In this document: one piece after another, positions 28,043 to 36,633 of the stretch
Layout: every line of letters begins with the position of its first letter
How positions within the stretch are numbered: the first letter of the stretch is position 1
Assembly (NCBI GenBank): GCA_020633655.1
Contig: JACKDF010000011.1
Location: 62,001 to 126,000, forward strand
DNA length: 64,000 nucleotides
DNA from: Deferribacteres bacterium
GTDB lineage: Bacteria > Zhuqueibacterota > Zhuqueibacteria > Zhuqueibacterales > Geothermadaptataceae
Direction of reading: 5' to 3'
Program-made: the position numbers and the translations under genes
The notes under the pieces: model-generated
What the model was told of the DNA's origin: nothing
Databases searched by the model: none
The model's input: the letters and a program-made list of their open reading frames with translations, nothing else

Positions 28043-29860
28043 ATGAAGATTTTAGGAATTTCTGCATACTACCATGATTCAGCTGCCTGCCTGGTTGAAG
28101 ATGGGAAGATTATTGCAGCAGCGCAAGAAGAACGCTTTACACGTAAAAAACACGATCATAATTTTCCCATAAATTCAATAAATTTTTGCTTGGAACAGGG
28201 TAAAATTTCAGGCAAGGATCTGGATTATGTCGCTTTTTATGACAAGCCTTTCTTAAAATTCGAACGCCTGCTCGAGACATACTTACAATATGCCCCTCGC
28301 GGTATCAACTCCTTCATCAAAGCCATGCCTTTGTGGATTAAGCAAAAGCTTTGGATGAAAGATGATATCAAGGAAAAGATCCATTTTGAGGGCACCATTC
28401 TCTTTCCCGAGCACCACGAGTCGCATGCCGCATCGGCATTTTATCCCTCACCCTTTGAAAAAGCAGCGTTTCTCACTGTCGATGGCGTTGGCGAGTGGGC
28501 GACATCCAGTTTTGGCGTTGGCGATGGCAACAAACTTGAAATGCTTGCCGATATCAGCTTTCCACATTCCCTCGGTTTGCTCTATTCCGCTTTTACCTAT
28601 TACACCGGTTTTAAAGTAAATTCCGGCGAATACAAAGTAATGGGACTGGCTCCTTACGGCGAGCCGAAATACGTGCAGCTCATCAAAGACCATCTTATTG
28701 ATATTAAAGAAGATGGCTCTTTTAAAATGGATATGTCCTATTTCAATTATTGTGTCGGTTTAACGATGACGGGATCGAAATTTCATAAACTTTTCGGTGG
28801 CCCGCCACGAAAACCTGAAACAAAATTAACCCAACGCGAAATGGATTTGGCACGATCCGTTCAGGATGTGGTCGAAGAAGTTATCTTGAAAATGGGTCGG
28901 CATATTCGCAAAACAACGGGAATGAAGAATCTCTGTCTTGCCGGCGGGGTGGCCTTGAATTGTGTCGCCAATGGAAAACTTCTCCGTGAAAAAGTTTTTG
29001 ATGATATCTGGATTCAGCCAGCTGCCGGGGATGCCGGTGGTGCACTTGGTGCTGCCTTGCTTACCTGGTATCAATATTTGGGAAATTCGCGTTCCGTTCA
29101 ACCCATGTCCGATAGCATGCAGGGCGCATATCTGGGGCCAGAATTTAAAAATGGACAAATTGAGGCATTTTTAAAAACGAACAACATAGCACATCAACGA
29201 TTGGAAGAAAATGAAGTGAGCAAAGTTGTCGCTGATCTCATTTCAAATGAAAACGTAATTGGCTGGTTTCAGGGGAGAATGGAATTTGGACCCCGTGCAT
29301 TGGGCAGCCGCTCCATATTGGGCGATGCGCGTTCTGCGAAAATGCAGGAAACAATGAATTTGAAGATCAAATTTCGTGAAAGTTTCCGGCCATTCGCACC
29401 TTCTGTTAAAGCTGAAAACGTATCCGATTATTTCGAACTTGATCGTCCGAGCCCGTACATGCTGCTCGTTGCTGATGTCAACAAAAAGCGGCAAAGGCAA
29501 ATGAGTCCAGAAGAAATGCAAAAGTTCGGACTCGATAAATTGAAAATTGTGCGCTCCGATATTCCCGCCGTTACCCATGTTGATTATTCTGCCCGGGTAC
29601 AAACCGTGCACAAGGACACCAACCCACTTTACCACGATTTACTTACTGAGTTTGAAAACACGCAAGGTTGTGCAACCGTGATCAATACATCGTTTAATGT
29701 ACGTGGTGAACCCATTGTCTGCACTCCGGAAGATGCATACCGTTGTTTTATGCGCACAAATATGGATTACCTTATTCTGGAAAATTACCTGCTGGATAAG
29801 CGACAGCAGGCACCGTTGGAAAATGATACCGACTGGCAAAAAGAATTTGAATTGGATTAA
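28043..29860 (+). CDS. Carbamoyltransferase, NodU/TobZ family
   Basis: The 605-residue length is usual for the family. The N-terminal ASKHA-type domain shows ILGISAYYHDSAACLV, EERFTRKKHD, the PEHHESHAASAF histidine cluster, a TVDGVGEW segment and AGGVALNCVANGKL. The C-terminal YrdC-like domain shows GRMEFGPRALGSRSILGDAR, RPFAPSV and INTSFNVRGEPIV. These enzymes use carbamoyl phosphate and ATP, through carbamoyl adenylate, to carbamoylate sugars or natural products. It is followed after 8 bp by SxtJ and DUF5989 genes and an SGNH-type gene, a common grouping in exopolysaccharide loci, so a sugar is the likely acceptor here. Confidence 0.95.
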   Translation: MKILGISAYYHDSAACLVEDGKIIAAAQEERFTRKKHDHNFPINSINFCLEQGKISGKDLDYVAFYDKPFLKFERLLETYLQYAPRGINSFIKAMPLWIKQKLWMKDDIKEKIHFEGTILFPEHHESHAASAFYPSPFEKAAFLTVDGVGEWATSSFGVGDGNKLEMLADISFPHSLGLLYSAFTYYTGFKVNSGEYKVMGLAPYGEPKYVQLIKDHLIDIKEDGSFKMDMSYFNYCVGLTMTGSKFHKLFGGPPRKPETKLTQREMDLARSVQDVVEEVILKMGRHIRKTTGMKNLCLAGGVALNCVANGKLLREKVFDDIWIQPAAGDAGGALGAALLTWYQYLGNSRSVQPMSDSMQGAYLGPEFKNGQIEAFLKTNNIAHQRLEENEVSKVVADLISNENVIGWFQGRMEFGPRALGSRSILGDARSAKMQETMNLKIKFRESFRPFAPSVKAENVSDYFELDRPSPYMLLVADVNKKRQRQMSPEEMQKFGLDKLKIVRSDIPAVTHVDYSARVQTVHKDTNPLYHDLLTEFENTQGCATVINTSFNVRGEPIVCTPEDAYRCFMRTNMDYLILENYLLDKRQQAPLENDTDWQKEFELD

Positions 29861-29868
29861 AATCGAAT

Positions 29869-30285
29869 ATGCTGCTAGATGATATAAAAAACATTGAAAG
29901 TGGTCGCGACCAGGTTAAAAAATTTGGTCTTTCCGTAGGTGGTGTTCTCATTTTACTGGCCTCCGTTTTATACTGGTATGCAAGTCCCAATGCACTCTAT
30001 TTGTTCATTGCCGGACTTCTATTGATGATTCCAGCGTGGCTTTTTCCCCTCGTATTAAAGCCATTGCAAATTGCATGGATGACTGTTGCGGTGATTATCG
30101 GATGGTTCATGACGCGTGTGATTTTAAGTGTGCTCTATTATGTTGCGTTCACGATAATCGGACTTTCGGCGAGGATTTTTGGGAAGCAATTTCTGGAATT
30201 GAAATGGGATAAAAACCAGAAAAGTTACTGGAATCCAAGAAATAAGGGCGATTTTGATAAATTAAAATATGAAAAACAATTCTAA
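29869..30285 (+). CDS. SxtJ family membrane protein
   Basis: The gene begins 8 bp after the carbamoyltransferase stop. The 138-residue product has hydrophobic segments at ~23-40, 45-65 and 70-105 and an ARIFGKQFLELKWDKN C-terminal signature, with lysine- and tyrosine-rich tail. SxtJ proteins regularly accompany NodU-type carbamoyltransferases, but their biochemical role is not established. Operon membership is clear from the spacing. Confidence 0.85.
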   Translation: MLLDDIKNIESGRDQVKKFGLSVGGVLILLASVLYWYASPNALYLFIAGLLLMIPAWLFPLVLKPLQIAWMTVAVIIGWFMTRVILSVLYYVAFTIIGLSARIFGKQFLELKWDKNQKSYWNPRNKGDFDKLKYEKQF

Positions 30286-30296
30286 AAGGAATCCGG

Positions 30297-30455
30297 ATGA
30301 GTAAGCTTATTATCGTAGGTGAATTCTGGGATTTTTTGAAAGCACGCAAAAAATGGTGGCTCATGCCTGTAATCGTATTTTTGGTTCTTTTAGGTGCAAT
30401 TCTTGTGCTTTCTGAAGGTTCCGCATTAGCGCCATTTGTTTATACTCTTTTCTAG
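30297..30455 (+). CDS. DUF5989 small membrane protein (52 residues)
   Basis: An AAGGA box lies 8 bases before the ATG. The product begins MSKLIIVGEFWDFLKARKKW, then has one hydrophobic helix (MPVIVFLVLLGAILVLSEGS) and ends APFVYTLF. This layout (FWxFLKxRKKWWL..P, single helix, APF.Y.LF end) is the DUF5989 signature. It is found in the same carbamoyltransferase-SxtJ cassettes. Start and stop are both clear; function unknown. Confidence 0.85.
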   Translation: MSKLIIVGEFWDFLKARKKWWLMPVIVFLVLLGAILVLSEGSALAPFVYTLF

Positions 30456-30532
30456 GAAATATGCACTGAACAGACGGGAATTTGAAGCGGGATCGGTCGC
30501 TTTTCAGAATTCTATTTAGCAACGGGATCTTT

Positions 30533-31705
30533 ATGAACAACAAACGAACAGTTTTCTGGATATTATTTATTGTTTTAATTTTATTTCTAACAGACACACT
30601 GCTTTTTCTCGGTCTGTCTTTTATCAGCAAAAAGAAGAATATTTTTTACGGGCAAACTCGCATCAGCGCAACAAAGGTAGCCATGTGGCGTGAGAACAGT
30701 TTCGATCCCATGCTGGGTTGGAAATTGCATCGGGCGGAAGCAAACAATCTCGGTGCCCGCCGCAATACGGACTACGATCCAAAGCCAGGTTATGATATAA
30801 AAACTTTCGGAGATTCTTTTACTATGGGGGCAGAAGTTTCAACGGATAATACCTACCAGTCCTTCATCGAAAAAGAAACTGGTTGGGATTGTTTGAATTT
30901 CGGTGTTGGCGCTTATGGTCCTGACCAGGCTATACTCAGTTACAAGCGAATGGATATTAAGTCGAAGTATGCCGTCCTGGGCATTCTTTCAGAGAATATT
31001 GGACGCGTCGTTTCCTATTATCCCTCCTGGTATATGCGTGAATGGTTCCCGCCCAAGCCGCGTTTTAAAAAGGTTGATGGGGAAATTCAACTCATCGAAA
31101 CACCAATTTCACGCAAGAAAAAAGCAGAACAATTATTGGATGATGATTTTATTGCAACACTGAGAAAGTCAGACTATTGGCCGGATTATTACGAAAATCA
31201 ATTACATGCTCCCGCGAATCTGCAATGGCCAGCTTTTTATACAATACTCGGGCATCTGCCTTTTTTCGCCTCTCGCGCCCAAATCGTAATTTCAAATCGC
31301 ATGCATCCCACTTATGAAATGGAAAAAGAAAAATACAAATACACTCATTTGTATGAGTCGGATACGGAAGCATTGCAGTTGATGCGCTACATAATTGATA
31401 CTTTTGCACAAATTGCTGAAGAACGGGGTGAAATTCCGATTTTTATTCTTTTTGCCGATCAGTTCTCAATTGATATTTTTCGGAAATATGATAAAAAAAT
31501 ATATGAGCCACTGGCGGATTATCTCAAGGAACAAAATTACATATTTTTAGATATTGGCGATATCTTCGCAAAAGAGAATTATGGAAAATATTTTCTCTAT
31601 TATAACAGCCACTATTCGCCTGCTGGAAATGAGAAAGTTGCACAGTCACTTGTTGAGCTTGTAAAAAACCTCGAAGGCGATGAGTCAACTTTCAAGGTTG
31701 AGTAA
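30533..31705 (+). CDS. Membrane-anchored SGNH-hydrolase-like protein of the carbamoyltransferase cassette
   Basis: The start chosen is MNNKRTVFWI after an aacggga box; the frame also stays open to 30482. Residues ~6-30 form an N-terminal membrane anchor. The body has SGNH-type blocks: FGDSFTMGAEV (nucleophile serine, block I), GVGAYGPDQAI (block II) and YNSHYSPAGNEKVA near the C terminus with the catalytic histidine. These signatures point to an esterase/acyl-group-handling fold. Its position right after carbamoyltransferase, SxtJ and DUF5989 genes suggests modification of the same sugar outside the cytoplasm. Substrate unknown. Confidence 0.8.
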   Translation: MNNKRTVFWILFIVLILFLTDTLLFLGLSFISKKKNIFYGQTRISATKVAMWRENSFDPMLGWKLHRAEANNLGARRNTDYDPKPGYDIKTFGDSFTMGAEVSTDNTYQSFIEKETGWDCLNFGVGAYGPDQAILSYKRMDIKSKYAVLGILSENIGRVVSYYPSWYMREWFPPKPRFKKVDGEIQLIETPISRKKKAEQLLDDDFIATLRKSDYWPDYYENQLHAPANLQWPAFYTILGHLPFFASRAQIVISNRMHPTYEMEKEKYKYTHLYESDTEALQLMRYIIDTFAQIAEERGEIPIFILFADQFSIDIFRKYDKKIYEPLADYLKEQNYIFLDIGDIFAKENYGKYFLYYNSHYSPAGNEKVAQSLVELVKNLEGDESTFKVE

Positions 31706-31759
31706 AGTCTTCTTGTATTGTCTTAGTCGAATTACTTTTCATTCCCCTTGAAAAACGTC

Positions 31760-31790
31760 GTTGCAGAGAAGCACTCGTCTCTGCAACCGT
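31760..31790 (+). terminator. Hairpin after the carbamoyltransferase cassette
   Basis: Perfect 10-bp arms gttgcagaga and tctctgcaac enclose an 8-base loop 54 bp after the stop codon. Only a short T stretch (cgttt) follows, so termination is plausible but weak. Confidence 0.45.
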
Positions 31791-32058
31791 TTAAATTACC
31801 AAAATTGATCGCAGCTTCTGCCACCCATTGATCTTGCCTCAAGCGTTCTCTCAATAAAAATATACTTAAAAGACCTGACATTTTTGATAAATCGTTGGTT
31901 CTTCATCGCTTGCAAACCGATACCATTTAAGGATAAATCAGTCGATAATGAAAGCATATGTTAAAATTTATTTTGATATTTTCTTCAATTGAACTATAGC
32001 ATTTGTACTGATGTGGAATAAGCGATTTTGTTTTATCGTAAAGTAAATCGAGGCCCTT

Positions 32059-33318
32059 GTGAAAATTTTAAATGTTGATAAATATTATTTTATCAAAGGT
32101 GGAGCAGAAAGATATTACTTTGAGCTTGCAAAAGTTCTTGAGGCATACGGACATGAGGTCATTCCCTTCTCCATGCAACACCCTGAAAATTTTGAAACGA
32201 ACTATGCAGAGTATTTCGTGCCGAATATTGAGTTTAATGGCCTTACACCGCTTCAGAAAATGCGTCAGACGCCTGAAATATTGGGGCGCATCATTTATTC
32301 GCGAAAGGCGAAAGAAGCCGTCACACGGCTCATTGAAAAAACAAAACCGGATATCGCTCACCTGCACATGATCGACCACCAACTCTCACCATCCATTTTA
32401 CATGCTTTTCGGGATGCAGGTATACCGGTCATTCAAACATGCCATCAGTATAAGCTCGTTTGTCCCAGCTATCGTCTGTTCGTAATGCACACAAATGAGG
32501 TTTGCGAGCGGTGTATCAGTGGCGATTTTTATCACGCCTTCGCTCAAAAATGCCTGAAAGATTCTCGGGGTGCGAGCGCTTTGGTCACTATCGAGAGTTA
32601 TGTGCATAAATGGATGAAAATCTATGATAATATAGATCTCTTTCATGTTCCGAGTCGTTTTTTGGGAAACAAGCTCATCGAAGGCGGCTTTCCGGAAGAA
32701 AAAATCTGGCATAATTTTTATACCATCAATTTAGAGGATTATCCCTACCACCCGGAATATGGCGATTATTGTCTTTACTTCGGCCGTCTGTCGGAGGAGA
32801 AAGGGATTCAAACACTGCTTCGGGCAATGAAAAGTATGCCTGAAACAAAATTACTGGTCGCTGGTGATGGCCCGTACCGGGCCTTTCTTGAAGGTTTGAA
32901 GTTTGAACTTGGCTTGGAAAATGTCACCTTTCTCGGAAATAAGGGTGGTGATGAGCTGGTAAAATTAGTACAGAATTCACGCTTTATTGTTGTGCCCTCT
33001 GAATGGTATGATAATTCTCCACTGGTGATTTATGAAGCGTTCTCCATGGGTAAACCGGCCATTGTGAGTACGATGGGCGGAATGCCGGAATTAGTGGATG
33101 ATGGAATTAACGGATTTCATTTTCAAGCCGGAGATGAAGAAGAATTGTCGGACAAAGTAGCAACCTTATGGAGTGATACTGATCTTATTCAAAAATTCAG
33201 TAAAAACGCACGCGAGAAAGCAGATCGTGAGTTCAGTCCGGCAGCGCATTATAATAACATAATTCAGGTGTATGAAAAACTGGTGTCGGAGAAAAAGTAC
33301 CTGAGTAAGTGGTCTTAA
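32059..33318 (+). CDS. Glycosyltransferase family 4
   Basis: A GTG start follows a gagg box. The 419-residue GT-B protein has an N-terminal acceptor domain (FIKGGAERYYFELAKVLEAY) and a C-terminal nucleotide-sugar domain with LYFGRLSEEKGIQTLL, LLVAGDGPYRAFLE and the E(x7)E-type motif in SEWYDNSPLVIYEAFSMGKP. A cysteine cluster (CPSYRLF, CERC, KC) around residues 135-170 is shared with a subset of GT4 enzymes and may bind zinc. It probably transfers a sugar during assembly of the local exopolysaccharide. Acceptor and donor cannot be read from the sequence. Confidence 0.92.
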   Translation: MKILNVDKYYFIKGGAERYYFELAKVLEAYGHEVIPFSMQHPENFETNYAEYFVPNIEFNGLTPLQKMRQTPEILGRIIYSRKAKEAVTRLIEKTKPDIAHLHMIDHQLSPSILHAFRDAGIPVIQTCHQYKLVCPSYRLFVMHTNEVCERCISGDFYHAFAQKCLKDSRGASALVTIESYVHKWMKIYDNIDLFHVPSRFLGNKLIEGGFPEEKIWHNFYTINLEDYPYHPEYGDYCLYFGRLSEEKGIQTLLRAMKSMPETKLLVAGDGPYRAFLEGLKFELGLENVTFLGNKGGDELVKLVQNSRFIVVPSEWYDNSPLVIYEAFSMGKPAIVSTMGGMPELVDDGINGFHFQAGDEEELSDKVATLWSDTDLIQKFSKNAREKADREFSPAAHYNNIIQVYEKLVSEKKYLSKWS

Positions 33319-33427
33319 CCTGATTAATTTATAAACATCGAGAATGGCAGGGGATATCCCATGTCCATCGCTAGCTCCAGACTACGCATGAATATACCAG
33401 ATAAGATTGTATTAAAAAGGATAGAAA

Positions 33428-34564
33428 ATGGCTGAGAAAATTCGCGTTTTGCAAATTGTCGACGGATTTCGAATGGGAGGGGCGGAGAATAAGCTCTGGG
33501 AATTGGTCGAGCATCTCGACACAACCCGTTTTGAGTCTTTTGTTGCAAACGTCGGCCCTTCAGGCCCCCTGGAAGACCGTTTCAAATCCATCAATGTGCC
33601 GGTTTTTGATTGCAGCAGAACACACCGTTTTGATGTTGGCCCGATTTTTAAACTGAAAAACATTATGCAAGAGCATAAAATTGATGTTGTGCAGAACACA
33701 CTTTTCTGGGCAGATGTGGTTGGATCAATTGCGGCAAAGCTGGCAAAAGTTCCGGTTGTGATATCCTGGGAAACGGTGACGCATGAGGGAAATCCCTATC
33801 ACGCACAAATGCAACGACGTCTCGGTTACCAAATAGCGATGAAAATGACCGACTGCGTTGCGGCTGTCTCTCACGAAATCAAGCGAAGTTTGCAAAATCG
33901 GCGTCACTTGCCCGCGGACATGATTGAAGTCATTCATTACGGCGTCGACCTGGAAAAATTTTCCCCTAATGGATCCGTAGCGTCCAAACGCAAAGAACTG
34001 GAATTTGACGATAAAACGGTTGCCATCGTAATCGTTGCCCGGCTCGAAAAGGTAAAAGGGCATCGTTATTTTGTTGAAGCGTTTTCACGAATTGCTGCAA
34101 AACACCCGAACGCATCGGTAATCTTTGTCGGGGATGGTGCAGAACGTAAGATGCTGGAAGAATTGGTGAACAAGGCAGGGTTGCAATCACAAATTCGTTT
34201 TATGGGAATTCGCCGTGATGTTGCGCAGGTTTTGAATGCCGTCGATTTTTTTGTCCTGCCTTCCATTGCCGGTGAAGGCCTGCCCAATGTTGTGCTCGAG
34301 GCCATGGCTTGCAGTAAACCGGTGGTTGCCGCTGACGTTGGCGGCACAGCCGAAGCAGTAAAAGATGGGGAAAATGGCTTTATCTTTCCACCCAAAAATA
34401 TTGAGAAAATGGCAGAATCGCTGGAAAAACTCATAACCAACCACGAGCTGCGAAAACAATTCAGTACCAATTCCCGGCGTATCGCTGAAAATGATTTTTC
34501 GTTGCAAAAAGAGATCAATGCTTTTCAGGAACTCTACCAGCGATTGCTTGCAAAAAAGGGATAA
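33428..34564 (+). CDS. Glycosyltransferase family 4, second enzyme
   Basis: This 378-residue GT-B glycosyltransferase starts MAEKIRVLQIVDGFRMGGAE. The donor domain shows IVARLEKVKGHRYFVEAF, VIFVGDGAERKMLEELV and the PSIAGEGLPNVVLEAMACSK motif with both conserved glutamates. The spacing from the previous gene (109 bp) and the next (about 145 bp to the flippase start) is compatible with one operon. It likely adds another sugar to the same repeat unit as its neighbour. Confidence 0.92.
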   Translation: MAEKIRVLQIVDGFRMGGAENKLWELVEHLDTTRFESFVANVGPSGPLEDRFKSINVPVFDCSRTHRFDVGPIFKLKNIMQEHKIDVVQNTLFWADVVGSIAAKLAKVPVVISWETVTHEGNPYHAQMQRRLGYQIAMKMTDCVAAVSHEIKRSLQNRRHLPADMIEVIHYGVDLEKFSPNGSVASKRKELEFDDKTVAIVIVARLEKVKGHRYFVEAFSRIAAKHPNASVIFVGDGAERKMLEELVNKAGLQSQIRFMGIRRDVAQVLNAVDFFVLPSIAGEGLPNVVLEAMACSKPVVAADVGGTAEAVKDGENGFIFPPKNIEKMAESLEKLITNHELRKQFSTNSRRIAENDFSLQKEINAFQELYQRLLAKKG

Positions 34565-34708
34565 ATAATTGTAAAGATTGCTTCATATTGAAAAAAGAAT
34601 TACAAATCTTTCGATGTATGACGTATATTCTTTTTTGATTTTCCCTGTTCCAGAGCGATTTTGCAAGCACCAACTACGAGTCATAGTAAAGATTCTACCA
34701 ACAATCCA

Positions 34709-36142
34709 ATGAGCAAGTTACAGCGACTATTTAAAAACACCCTCGTTCTCATGTTAGCCAATGTGCTGCAACCGGTAATGGCGTTTTATTTAATCGTCGT
34801 TATTAGTGATTTAATGGGGGCTGAAGGTCTCGGTGAATACAACACAATTTTTAATTATCTGCTCATTTTTCAGGTAAGCGCCGCGTTTGGGTTGCGGAAT
34901 TTATTGACTCGTGATCTGGCTCAGCATAAAGACAAAGCAGCCGCTTACGTTGTCAATGGCAGCCTTATCGCCCTGTTTTCCTCAGCTGCCAGCGCTGGAT
35001 TAATGTGTTTGAGTGTCTGGCTCATCAGTGATGATCCAATAATACTGAGCGGTACCTTTATCGCGTCTTTATCGCTTGTTGCCACAGGTGTGGGTGATGT
35101 TTATGAAGGCGTTATTCGTGGATTCGAACACATTACCCAAATTGGCTATGCCTGGATAGCGGAAAATTTTGCCCGGGTAATCATCTGTTTATGGCTCATT
35201 TTTGCCGGGTATGGCATTATTCCCCTTGTTTGGACCTACGTGGCACTGCGTTTTCTTAAGATTGTTTATTACGGCTGGTACGTCAACAAGAATATTGTTC
35301 AACTCGTCCATCGATTGGAATGGGGATTTGTCTGGGAACTGGTGGGCAAAACCAAAATTTTTGCTTTAACCGTATTTGCGGTAACGGTTTACTGGCGAGC
35401 AGACATTATTATGCTCGAGGCAATGCTCTCCGAACGGGATGCTGGTTTTTATTCCGCTGCCTATCGATTTTTATCCATCGCAATTATACTCGTCGACAGT
35501 TTTGTCAATTCTCTCTTTCCAGTGCTCGCAAATTTGCATATTGAAGAAGAGGAAAATTTTCATGGTGCCTGTCGTAAATCACTGCGGTTACTGGTCACTG
35601 CGGTGACACCAGTAGCCTTGCTCGCTTCTCTTTATGCTCCTGAAATTATTCACTTTGTCTTCCCAGATGAATTTGAACCCTCCGTCGCGGTTTTGCGCTT
35701 GATCATTTGGACGATCGTCCCGTATTCGATCTCACAAATTTTTGCTTATGCGCTTGTTGCGGCGAAGAAACAGCACATCGATTTAATGGTGAATGTCCTG
35801 GCAATGCTCGCAAACGTTATCCTGAACTGGTTTTTCATTCCACGTTGGGGTATTATGGGAGCGACTATGGCAACGTTTATTTCCATATTTATTTACGTCG
35901 GAATTCAAACCCCCTTTGTCGTGCAAAAAACCATAATTTTTCCTACAGATGAAATATTCTCACGCTTCCATAAAATTGCCTTACCGCTTCTGGTTATTTT
36001 TCTGGTTTATCTCACGACTTCCGCATTTTCCTGGCTCATCGTAACCCCAATCGCTTTCCTGCTTTATCTTGGCGCGCTGTTTGTTTCGGGTGGCATAAAT
36101 AAAGGCGACCGTGAACTGCTGAAGCGTTTACTGAAACGCTAA
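34709..36142 (+). CDS. Wzx-type polysaccharide flippase (MOP superfamily)
   Basis: The preferred start is MSKLQRLFKNTLVLMLANVL (477 residues); the frame stays open upstream to 34661 but that extension is hydrophilic and atypical. There are 12-14 hydrophobic helices. The YLIVVISDLMGAEGLGEYNT segment and AYRFLSIAIILVDSFVNSLF are typical of RfbX/Wzx-like lipid-linked oligosaccharide flippases. It closes the polysaccharide locus and would move the lipid-linked unit across the inner membrane. No Wzy polymerase or Wza/Wzc export genes are in the window. Confidence 0.9.
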   Translation: MSKLQRLFKNTLVLMLANVLQPVMAFYLIVVISDLMGAEGLGEYNTIFNYLLIFQVSAAFGLRNLLTRDLAQHKDKAAAYVVNGSLIALFSSAASAGLMCLSVWLISDDPIILSGTFIASLSLVATGVGDVYEGVIRGFEHITQIGYAWIAENFARVIICLWLIFAGYGIIPLVWTYVALRFLKIVYYGWYVNKNIVQLVHRLEWGFVWELVGKTKIFALTVFAVTVYWRADIIMLEAMLSERDAGFYSAAYRFLSIAIILVDSFVNSLFPVLANLHIEEEENFHGACRKSLRLLVTAVTPVALLASLYAPEIIHFVFPDEFEPSVAVLRLIIWTIVPYSISQIFAYALVAAKKQHIDLMVNVLAMLANVILNWFFIPRWGIMGATMATFISIFIYVGIQTPFVVQKTIIFPTDEIFSRFHKIALPLLVIFLVYLTTSAFSWLIVTPIAFLLYLGALFVSGGINKGDRELLKRLLKR

Positions 36143-36633
36143 AGAAACAATTACCTGCCTGGAAGCAATTCGTCAAGTGGCGAAAATTCATCGGTCATCT
36201 TCCTGTTTAATCAAACCATTAAGTAAAGTAGCGCTCTCGACTTAATTATATCCTCTCATTTAAAAAATTTCTTCTGCAACATAATGAAACAGTGTTTGAG
36301 GTGAGCACAAATTTGCTGTTCACTGATGAGACATCATGAACCGAATCCTATCCTAACCTTGCCTTATATCAGCTTGAATTATGAAGAAAATGCCACTGGC
36401 ATAAAGTTTGTTAACGATGATGGATGATAAAGCGATAATTAGATTATGTACTTAAATCTAATTTAGAGCGAGGAAAAGGATTCCCGCTCAATATAATATC
36501 CAGCCTTTTTTTAGGTGTTAAGGTTGGACCTGCCAATTCGGACCACTGTTCCCTTTTGGCAATCTTAGGCGTTTGGTCTGCAATCATTATTCGGTGACCG
36601 GGCGTGGTATTTGACGAATCAAGGAGAGAACGA
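36143..36633. other. Intergenic region upstream of the giant adhesin-like gene
   Basis: No supported gene is present. The stretch probably contains the promoter and a long 5' leader of the next gene. An AAGGAG box is at 36620-36625. I see no recognised riboswitch. Confidence 0.45.
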
